Below, piece by piece: positions 14,069 through 21,021 of a stretch of DNA of 36,044 nt (position 1 is its first letter; each line of letters opens with the position of its first letter). The translations under genes were made by a program, and so were the position numbers. This DNA comes from an uncultured Chloroflexota bacterium (GTDB lineage: Bacteria > Chloroflexota > Limnocylindria > Limnocylindrales > CSP1-4): contig CAIYHO010000239.1 of assembly GCA_903925955.1 (NCBI GenBank), forward strand, positions 1 to 36,044, read 5' to 3'. Below the pieces are notes generated by a model, which was not told where the DNA came from, made no database searches, and saw only the letters and a program-made list of their open reading frames with translations.

Positions 14069-14917
14069 TCAGCCGCGGGGGCGCGCTCGCGCAAACGCCA
14101 GGTCGTACGCGGCAACGAGGCTGTCGCCAAACGCGGCGAGACCCGCCTCGTCGGACTGGGCAATCCCCCGCCTCCCCGCCACCCAGGCCGCGGTGATCGC
14201 CACGTTTGCCGGCATGTTGCGGCCCTTTGGGGAGCCCGGCGGCGCAAGAAACGGCGCATCGGTCTCCACCAGGAGCCGGGCAGAAGGCACCAAGACGGCA
14301 GCCGATGCCGATGACTCCTCGCCCTGCCGATACACCAGCCCGCTGAAGGAGACCGCCAGACCCATGGCGATGACCTCGGCCGCGTAGTCCACCGGGCCGC
14401 TGAACGAGTGGATGATCGCCGGCGGCCGCTCGCCAAACGCCGCCTGCGCGCGCTCCCCGGCAAACCCCGCCGCGCGCAGCTCCGCAACCAGCGCGTCCTG
14501 CGCATCGCGCTCCCCCATCTTGGATCGGCAGTGGAGGATCGCGGGTTTGCCCGTGGCCAGCGCCAGGTCCAAGTTCCGGCGCAGGTTCTCCAGCTGCACA
14601 GGCCAGGGCGAGAACATCCGGTCCGAGTCCAGCCCGGTCTCCCCGATTGCCACCACGCGAGCATCGCCCGCCCAGCGGCAGATGTCGGCCCACTCCTCGT
14701 GCGTCACCTTGGCGGCGTCGTGCGGATGCACGCCCACGGCGGCGTCCAGCCAGGGGCGCGCCTCAGCCAGCTCCAGCGCCCGCGATGACGAGTGGTGGTT
14801 CCAGCCCGGGACGAGGATCCGCTCAAGCCCAGCCAGTTGGGCGCCGCCGATCACCTGGTCGACGTCGTCGTCAAACCGGTCCGAGTTCAGGTGCCCGTGG
14901 GAATCAACGAGACGCAT
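14069..14917 (-). CDS. tatD: TatD family metal-dependent hydrolase / DNase
   Basis: 282 aa; DSHGHLN, AAVGVHPHDA, VAIGETGLDS, LHCR, IHSFSG, LLVETDAPFLAPP. Confidence 0.93.
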   Translation of the reverse strand: MRLVDSHGHLNSDRFDDDVDQVIGGAQLAGLERILVPGWNHHSSSRALELAEARPWLDAAVGVHPHDAAKVTHEEWADICRWAGDARVVAIGETGLDSDRMFSPWPVQLENLRRNLDLALATGKPAILHCRSKMGERDAQDALVAELRAAGFAGERAQAAFGERPPAIIHSFSGPVDYAAEVIAMGLAVSFSGLVYRQGEESSASAAVLVPSARLLVETDAPFLAPPGSPKGRNMPANVAITAAWVAGRRGIAQSDEAGLAAFGDSLVAAYDLAFARARPRG

Positions 14918-14938
14918 CGGACGCGGCCGACCGCCGCC

Positions 14939-15388
14939 CTAGCGCCCGAGCGCGCGCTTGATCTGGTCGATGTGGTCCTGGCGATGCGGCGCGCGGCGGA
15001 ACCAGCTCCCGCCGTCCCGCTCGATGGCGAGATCGATCGCCTCGTCGTCAAGGTCCGCGATGTACGCGTCAGCGGCATCGGCCGCATCCAGCACCAGCGC
15101 CGCAGCGGCGCGTACCGGAAGGGCGCGCCACGTTGTCACGAGCGCCTCGTTCGCGCGGTTTGTCACGGCGGTGTCGGCTGCCGGAGGCGCCAACTCGCCC
15201 GCAGCCGCGGCATACAGCCAGCGCGCCACGTGCCACTCGTCCCAGTAGGCGAGATGGGCCAGCGCCATGGACGCCGTCCACCCCTCGCCAAGATCAACGG
15301 CCAGATCCGCGTCGGACATGCCCGCAACCAGCGCGCGCAGCTCTGCGGTCACCGCGGCGTTGGCCGCGTCAAACGATCGGTCCGTCAT
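14939..15388 (-). CDS. DinB / maleylpyruvate isomerase-like four-helix protein
   Basis: 149 aa; GWTASMALAHLAYWDEWHVARWL...APHRQDHIDQIKRAL pattern of DinB-superfamily proteins; 4-nt overlap with metG. Confidence 0.75.
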   Translation of the reverse strand: MTDRSFDAANAAVTAELRALVAGMSDADLAVDLGEGWTASMALAHLAYWDEWHVARWLYAAAAGELAPPAADTAVTNRANEALVTTWRALPVRAAAALVLDAADAADAYIADLDDEAIDLAIERDGGSWFRRAPHRQDHIDQIKRALGR

Positions 15389-17037
15389 GCCCCGGCTCCT
15401 TCGGCAGCTGCTGCTTCGGTCTCAAGCCGCGGGAAGAGCGGCGTGGGTGTCTCGACGACGCGCCCGGCCTCCGTGGCGGAGCCCCACTCCAGCGCAGACG
15501 CCAGCGCAGGGCCGTCGTTGCCATCGGCCCCGTACGGATACGCGTAGCCAAGCTGCTCCAGGATGCGCGGCGCCGCACCGGGCATAAACGGCGCAACGGC
15601 CAGCCCGATGAGCCGGCACGCCTCCACCAGATCACCCAGCACGGACTTCAGGCGCGCTTCGGCATCGGCATCGCCAGCCTTCGCCGCCTTCGCCAGCGTC
15701 CAGGGCTGCTCCGCATCAACCGTCTTGTTCGCCCCGCCCACAAACTCCCACAGCGCGGTGATGGCGTCGTGGAGCAGGTACGCGTCAAGCTTCTCGCCGT
15801 ACTTGGCCAGCACGCTGGTCCAGCCCTCAGCCAGCGGCGAGTCCGCGGCCGCACGCGGCGCAGGCCGCTGCCCGGCGAAGTACCGGTTCACCATGGACAC
15901 GGTGCGATTGACCAGGTTGCCAAAGTCGTTGGCGAGGTCCGCGTTGTACCGGCGGACAAACGAGTCCCAGGAGACGTCGGTGTCCTTGTCAAACGCCACT
16001 TCGGCCAGCGTGACATAACGCGCGGCATCGGCCCCAAAGGCGCCAACCACGGCCGTCGGGTCAAGGAAGTTGCCGCGGCTCTTGCTCATGCGCTCGCCGG
16101 CGGTCAGGAGCCAGCCGTGGACCCAGACGTGCTTTGGCGCCTCGAGCCCCGCGGACCAGAGCATGGCGGGCCAGAAGATCGTGTGGAAGCGCGCGATGTC
16201 CTTGCCGATGATGTGGAGGTCAGCCGGCCACCACTTTGCAAAGGCGTCCATGTCGCCGGGGAAGCCGGCGCCCGTGATGTAGTTGATCAGCGCGTCGTAC
16301 CAGACGTAGATGGTGCCCGCCGCCGCGTCCCAGGTGCCGTCCGCCCGCTGGGCAGACGATCCGTCCGGCATGATCGGGAACGGGATGCCCCACGTGGCGC
16401 CTGCGCGCGAGATGGAGAAGTCCTGCAGCCCGCCGCGGATGAACCCCAGCATCTCATTGCGCCGATAGTCCGGCTGCACGAAGTCCGGGTGCGCCTCGTA
16501 GTGGTCCAGCAGCCGCTGCTGGTAGGACGAGAGGCGGAAGAACCAGTTGCGCTCGGTCAGCCACTGGAGCGGCACTTCGGGGTGGTTGGGGCACTGCATG
16601 CCCTTGGCCGTCTCGTGCAGGTCCGAGGGCGCCTTGAACCCCTCGCTGGGGCAGTACCAGCCCTCGTACGTGTCGAGGTAGATGTCGCCGTTGGCGTACG
16701 CCCGGCGAACCATCTCCTGCGCCGAGAGGTAGTGATCCGGATCAGTGGTGCGGATGAAGCGGTCCGGGCTGATCAGCAGCGCGTCTTCGGCTGTGTGGTA
16801 CAGCGCCACCTTCTCATCGACAAACTCGCGGGGCGTGATCCCGCGGGTTGCGGCCGCCTGCGCAATGTTGACGGAGTGCTCGTCGGTCCCGGTGAGGAAC
16901 CGCGTCTCATCGCCGCGCATCCGGTGCCAGCGCGCCACAACGTCGGCGCCGATGACCTCGTACACGGTGTGGAGGCCGGGCGCGTTGTTGGCATACGCGA
17001 TGGCGGTGGTCAGGTAGAAGCGTTCGCGATCGGACAT
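15385..17037 (-). CDS. metG: methionyl-tRNA synthetase
   Basis: 550 aa; FYLTTAIAYANNAPGLHTVYEVIGADV, RFLTGTDEHSVNIAQ, WVHGWLLTAGERMSKSRGNFLDP (KMSKS), anticodon-binding domain NDFGNLVNR. Confidence 0.98.
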   Translation of the reverse strand: MSDRERFYLTTAIAYANNAPGLHTVYEVIGADVVARWHRMRGDETRFLTGTDEHSVNIAQAAATRGITPREFVDEKVALYHTAEDALLISPDRFIRTTDPDHYLSAQEMVRRAYANGDIYLDTYEGWYCPSEGFKAPSDLHETAKGMQCPNHPEVPLQWLTERNWFFRLSSYQQRLLDHYEAHPDFVQPDYRRNEMLGFIRGGLQDFSISRAGATWGIPFPIMPDGSSAQRADGTWDAAAGTIYVWYDALINYITGAGFPGDMDAFAKWWPADLHIIGKDIARFHTIFWPAMLWSAGLEAPKHVWVHGWLLTAGERMSKSRGNFLDPTAVVGAFGADAARYVTLAEVAFDKDTDVSWDSFVRRYNADLANDFGNLVNRTVSMVNRYFAGQRPAPRAAADSPLAEGWTSVLAKYGEKLDAYLLHDAITALWEFVGGANKTVDAEQPWTLAKAAKAGDADAEARLKSVLGDLVEACRLIGLAVAPFMPGAAPRILEQLGYAYPYGADGNDGPALASALEWGSATEAGRVVETPTPLFPRLETEAAAAEGAGA

Positions 17038-17104
17038 GGCCCGCCGATGGTAGCAGCGCGGCGCGGCGGATGGTCGATGGGCCTGATCGGGAGTCGTCTA
17101 CCGT

Positions 17105-17132
17105 TTGACTTATTTGAGTGTCCTTCTATGCT
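17105..17132 (+). promoter_or_regulatory. sigma70-like promoter (TTGACT-N16-TATGCT) for the HTH-PIN pair
   Basis: In a locally AT-rich stretch about 32 nt upstream of the HTH gene start. Confidence 0.55.
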
Positions 17133-17163
17133 TTGGGAAGTGACGCGAGTGGAAGGACAACCG

Positions 17164-17559
17164 ATGTCGACGACGGACCAGCTCCTGCTGACGGAGCAGG
17201 ACAGGCAAACGGTGCAGGCCGCCCTGCCCTCTGTGCGGCGCACCTCGCCGGAGGCCGCGAGCATCATCAGTCGGCTGCTCCGGGCGACAACCAGTCGCCC
17301 GGAGACTGTGCAGCGCCCGTATGCCTCGGTTCGCGAGGTGGCGCGAGCGTTCTCGGTCACGGATCAGACGGTGCGCAACTGGGTGGACCGAGGGTGGATC
17401 GCTGGAGGCCGAGCCACGGAGCGTGGCCCACGCCGCATCCCCCGTTCTGTGCTGGCGTCCGCTGAGGCACTCGCCAGCCCGCGACCGGCAGTCCCGAACC
17501 TCTCTGCCGCGGAGCGTGCGGCGATCCTTTCGAGCCCGCGGCGCCAATCGGCCAAGTAG
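17164..17559 (+). CDS. HTH (MerR/excisionase-like) DNA-binding protein, putative antitoxin
   Basis: 131 aa; YASVREVARAFSVTDQTVRNWVDRGWIAGGRATERGPRRIPRSVLAS matches the excisionase/MerR winged-HTH pattern; GGAAGG upstream; the next gene begins 2 nt after the stop. Confidence 0.75.
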   Translation: MSTTDQLLLTEQDRQTVQAALPSVRRTSPEAASIISRLLRATTSRPETVQRPYASVREVARAFSVTDQTVRNWVDRGWIAGGRATERGPRRIPRSVLASAEALASPRPAVPNLSAAERAAILSSPRRQSAK

Positions 17560-17561
17560 CC

Positions 17562-18032
17562 GTGCCGAGGCGTCCGCGGCCAATCGTCATCATCGATACC
17601 AGCGTCTTCCTGCAGGACGCGATGTCAAAGTCCCGGAGGGGCGCGGCATCGCAGGTGCTCGCGATCCTCCCGGTGATCGCCCACATCGTCTTGTGCGAGG
17701 ACATCCGCGCAGAGCTCGTGGAGAAGGCGGTCGAACTCCTGGGCTGGACGGAGCAGCAGGTCCTGGCGCGCTATGGACCGGTCCTCGACGCCGCAGTCTG
17801 GATCAAGCCAGCACCCGAACAGCCCTGGCACTCGGCGATCGTCAGTGGCGACCCGGACGACACGATGCTCCCCCGCGTGGCCGAAGCCGTCTTCACGGAG
17901 TGCGCCCACCTCACCGAGACGGACCAGCACCGCTACATCGTCAGCGAGAACACGAGGGACCTGCGGCCGGGCAGCAGCGCGGCGTCGTTCCTCTTCGTCA
18001 CGGCGCACGACTTGCTTCGACGCCTTGAGTAG
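17562..18032 (+). CDS. PIN-domain protein, putative toxin ribonuclease
   Basis: 156 aa, GTG start; N-terminal IVIIDTSVFLQDA, mid acidic residues (LCEDIRAELVEK), C-terminal GDPDDTMLPRVAEA and YIVSENTRDLRP consistent with PIN-fold acidic positions. Confidence 0.75.
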   Translation: MPRRPRPIVIIDTSVFLQDAMSKSRRGAASQVLAILPVIAHIVLCEDIRAELVEKAVELLGWTEQQVLARYGPVLDAAVWIKPAPEQPWHSAIVSGDPDDTMLPRVAEAVFTECAHLTETDQHRYIVSENTRDLRPGSSAASFLFVTAHDLLRRLE

Positions 18033-18046
18033 GGCGACCCCCTACT
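18028..18046. terminator. perfect inverted repeat across convergent stop codons, possible bidirectional terminator
   Basis: AGTAGGG-CGACC-CCCTACT; contains the TAG stop of the PIN gene (18030-18032) and the TAG stop of the minus-strand hydrolase (18044-18042). No T-tract on either side. Confidence 0.5.
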
Positions 18047-19013
18047 TGCCCAGCGCTCCCTCGAAGAACGCGGTCAGCCGCTGCTCGTACTCCGCCGTGT
18101 GGGTGAACGCGGCCTCGATGTGGCGCGCGCCCTGGACAATCCACGGCGTCACCGGGTAGCCGCCCGCGGTGGCCGCCGCCGCAAGCTGGGGCGCCTGCTC
18201 CACGCTGATGGTGGCGTCCGCCGTGCCGTGCACGATGAACACCGGGCGTCCGCGCAAACTGGAGCGGAACAGCGCCGCGGGGCCTGGGCTGAAGAAGTTG
18301 TCGCCCGAGATCACCGTGCCCATCAGCAGCACGCCCGGGACCAGCCAGCCGGGTTTGCCCGTGGACTCCGCAAAGAACGTGGTGGCCGAGAAGATGTCGG
18401 CAAAGCCGCTGTCGATAAAGACCGCCGCGGGCTCGTGGCCCATGGCGATGGACACGGAGCCCGCGCCCATCGACTCGCCAAACAGGCCGATCTTGTCCGC
18501 CGCATAGCCCTTTGCGCGCAGCCAGTTCCAGGCGCCGATGACGTCCTGCCACTCGTCGATCCCGCCCGCCCAGTGGCCGTCCTGCCGGGTGGACTCGCCG
18601 TGGTTGCGCAGGTCTGGCATCAGGACGCCAAACCCGTGGCGGACCAGCATCCCGGCCGGCAGCAGCGACGTGGGGTCGCGGCGACAGGAGCCCATGCCGT
18701 GCACGACGATGACCACGCGGTCGCCGCCGTCCGCAGGAGGCGCAAACCAGGCGCGCAGCGTGATGCCCGCGGTGAGGCTGTCGATGCTGACGTCCTGCGC
18801 GTCAAACCGGTACGGCGCGGCATCGATGAACGGGCCATCGGCCTTGTTCCACGCGCCCACGAAGTTGGCCGGCGTCTGCGAACCCCACAGGTCAAGACAC
18901 CCGCGGTCAACAGTGGTGTTGATGTTCCAGGCAACGCCGCAGACGCCGAGGTAGCCGATGGCGCCCACCAGCGCCGCGAACACCGAGAGCCGAAGGATCC
19001 GCCCAAGCCGCAT
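18042..19013 (-). CDS. alpha/beta hydrolase with N-terminal membrane anchor
   Basis: MRLGRILRLSVFAALVGAIGYLGVCGVAW...; VVIVVHGMGSCRRD, LFGESMGAGS nucleophile elbow, FIVHGTADATISV, QGARHIEA catalytic His. Confidence 0.9.
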   Translation of the reverse strand: MRLGRILRLSVFAALVGAIGYLGVCGVAWNINTTVDRGCLDLWGSQTPANFVGAWNKADGPFIDAAPYRFDAQDVSIDSLTAGITLRAWFAPPADGGDRVVIVVHGMGSCRRDPTSLLPAGMLVRHGFGVLMPDLRNHGESTRQDGHWAGGIDEWQDVIGAWNWLRAKGYAADKIGLFGESMGAGSVSIAMGHEPAAVFIDSGFADIFSATTFFAESTGKPGWLVPGVLLMGTVISGDNFFSPGPAALFRSSLRGRPVFIVHGTADATISVEQAPQLAAAATAGGYPVTPWIVQGARHIEAAFTHTAEYEQRLTAFFEGALGK

Positions 19014-19158
19014 GGCGCGATGGTGTCGGCTGGGCCCACGGCGAGAGAAGTGCCATTTCGCACATGCAGTCCCGAGGACTGCTGCACATACTCGGGCGGC
19101 GGCGGTGCGAGAGCAACCCGAGCAGGATCGGGCGTGACCGCCAGGACAGGGAGGGCGC

Positions 19159-19782
19159 ATGAGCGGGCCGTATCCGCCGCAGTACTCGCCGCCCACGGGG
19201 TACCCACCGCAGCAGTATCCGCCCGGGTATCAGGGCCCGCCGCAAAGCGGCAACCCATGGGGCGCCCCGCCGCCCGTCAAGCCAAAACGCGGCTGCTTTG
19301 GCTGCCTGCTCCGCGGCTGTCTGGTGCTCGTCGTGCTGGTCATCGCGATGAGCGTTGGCGGCTACTTCGCCATCCAGAACGGCCTCATCACGCCCAACAT
19401 GGTGCTCAATCTGATCGGCATAGGGCCGGCTACGGTCCAGATCGACAACTTCCGCGACGACAAGGTCACCGTGGACGTTCTGCAGACCGGCAGTGACGTG
19501 ATCGACGTGGGGGCGCAGCCAAGCGAGACACCTGAGCCGTTCGAGACCACCAAGGAGATCGGGGCTCTCGACATCACGTCGCTGGACGTGCCCGAGGCCG
19601 GCCGCTACCGGCTCACCATTACCGCAGCCGGCAAGGCCGTTGCCACGTGCACGATGCCCGTGAAGTCCGGCGATCGCATCCAGATCGTGCTCCTGCCGAA
19701 GCCATCGCTGATCACCCGGAACGACGACACGCCGTCAACGGGCAGCGAGCTCGTCCTCGGCCAATCCAGCTTGTGTCGGTAG
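19159..19782 (+). CDS. membrane protein with Pro/Tyr/Gln-rich cytoplasmic N-terminus
   Basis: 207 aa; MSGPYPPQYSPPTGYPPQQYPPGYQGPPQ..., Cys-flanked TM GCFGCLLRGCLVLVVLVIAMSVGGYFAI, extracytoplasmic C-terminus. Confidence 0.8.
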   Translation: MSGPYPPQYSPPTGYPPQQYPPGYQGPPQSGNPWGAPPPVKPKRGCFGCLLRGCLVLVVLVIAMSVGGYFAIQNGLITPNMVLNLIGIGPATVQIDNFRDDKVTVDVLQTGSDVIDVGAQPSETPEPFETTKEIGALDITSLDVPEAGRYRLTITAAGKAVATCTMPVKSGDRIQIVLLPKPSLITRNDDTPSTGSELVLGQSSLCR

Positions 19783-19795
19783 CGGGGAGGCAGCC

Positions 19796-20266
19796 ATGAC
19801 ACCTCTCAAGCGCACGTTCCTCCTGGTCGCTGCCGTCGTGCTGGTGGTGGCCGCGTGCGACGAGCACGTCGAGATCGAGAACAAGGCCACCATCCCCATC
19901 CGGGCAATGGTTGACCACGACACGCTCCTGGTGGAGCCCAACGGCTATCGCGCCACGATCGCCAGCTTGGGCAGTGTCACCGTGGCCGTCGTCGTCGACG
20001 CCGATTGGGTAGCTGAGGTCACCAAGGCACGTAACGCCATGGTGGCCAAGCTGGGTGATCCCGGCGAGATCACACCAACGGAGATCAAGGACCTCGTCCG
20101 CCAGATCAAGGCGCTCCAGGAGCAGCTTGACCAGCTCGCAAAAGCACGTGGCGCGTCATGCTCAGGCACGGTTGTGCAGGACGGCGGCATGACGGTGGAA
20201 GTGACCGGCGGCGCCAACGGCAACCTGACCGCGGTCTGCACCGTGCACGCGTCGAAGAGCAACTAG
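19796..20266 (+). CDS. hypothetical lipoprotein
   Basis: 156 aa; signal peptide with lipobox LVVAAC; 13 nt after the previous gene. Confidence 0.75.
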   Translation: MTPLKRTFLLVAAVVLVVAACDEHVEIENKATIPIRAMVDHDTLLVEPNGYRATIASLGSVTVAVVVDADWVAEVTKARNAMVAKLGDPGEITPTEIKDLVRQIKALQEQLDQLAKARGASCSGTVVQDGGMTVEVTGGANGNLTAVCTVHASKSN

Positions 20267-21021
20267 GCCCGGGCGCCCTGGCGCCCTCCGGGCCGGCCGG
20301 CAGGATCCGCCGGATGCAGCCCAAAGGCCGCCGCCACCAACACAGCCGTCACCTCGAGCGGTGTCTCGGGCGATCGGGTAACGATCGCGGTGCCGGTGTG
20401 GCCGGCATCGGCGACCATGCGCTCTGAGAGGGCGGCGTCCAACGCCAGGAAGCGCGCCACCGGGTCGGCCACGGTGGCGACGGCGGCGACCTCCTCGAGG
20501 AACCCGCGCCTCCCAGGATCACTCGTCCAGACGAACGTCGAGCTTCGGGGCGGCATGGCAAGGCAGACAATCGAGGCTGGCGGCACGGCGCGGGCGACCA
20601 CCGCGAGGCTACCGAAGCCGCCGTCGATCAGCACCGTGACGCCCTCGTCGGCCTCCGCCGCGGCCGCCATCTCCGCCATCTCCTCCGCGAGCAGGTCTAG
20701 GGCCTCCGCCGTCGCCGCGGCGTGGAACTGGAGGAACGCCTCGGGCGCAAGGGAGAGTTGCCATGCGAGCGGATCCGCTGCACGCATCCAGGCGCTGTTC
20801 GCGGGGTGGCGGGCGGGATCCCACCGATCGCCCCAAGCACCGTACATGCGGGCATCCATGTCAATGACGGGAAGGCGCATCAGTGCGTGCAGGTGGTGGC
20901 AGACCGAGCTCTTGCCGGTCCCGGCACCGCCCATCACGAACCGCAGGTTCAGGTTCGCTCGCAGCCTCGCTGTGGCGGCCGCGAGCAGGGCCTCGTCGAT
21001 GGCGAAGGGCGCGGCGTTCAA
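20263..21021 (-). CDS. uncharacterised P-loop NTPase/kinase-like protein, last gene of the purine operon
   Basis: 252 aa; RFVMGGAGTGKSSVCHHLHALMRLPVIDMDARMYGAWGDRWD (Walker A), VTVLIDGGFGSL; 4-nt overlap with the preceding purN-purH stop. Confidence 0.8.
   Translation of the reverse strand: MNAAPFAIDEALLAAATARLRANLNLRFVMGGAGTGKSSVCHHLHALMRLPVIDMDARMYGAWGDRWDPARHPANSAWMRAADPLAWQLSLAPEAFLQFHAAATAEALDLLAEEMAEMAAAAEADEGVTVLIDGGFGSLAVVARAVPPASIVCLAMPPRSSTFVWTSDPGRRGFLEEVAAVATVADPVARFLALDAALSERMVADAGHTGTAIVTRSPETPLEVTAVLVAAAFGLHPADPAGRPGGRQGARA

Noticed and set aside
15133-17559. 808-aa plus-strand ORF running antisense to metG and into the HTH gene
   Set aside because: Only the last ~130 aa (from 17164) look like a real protein; the rest is antisense of metG and a DinB-like gene.
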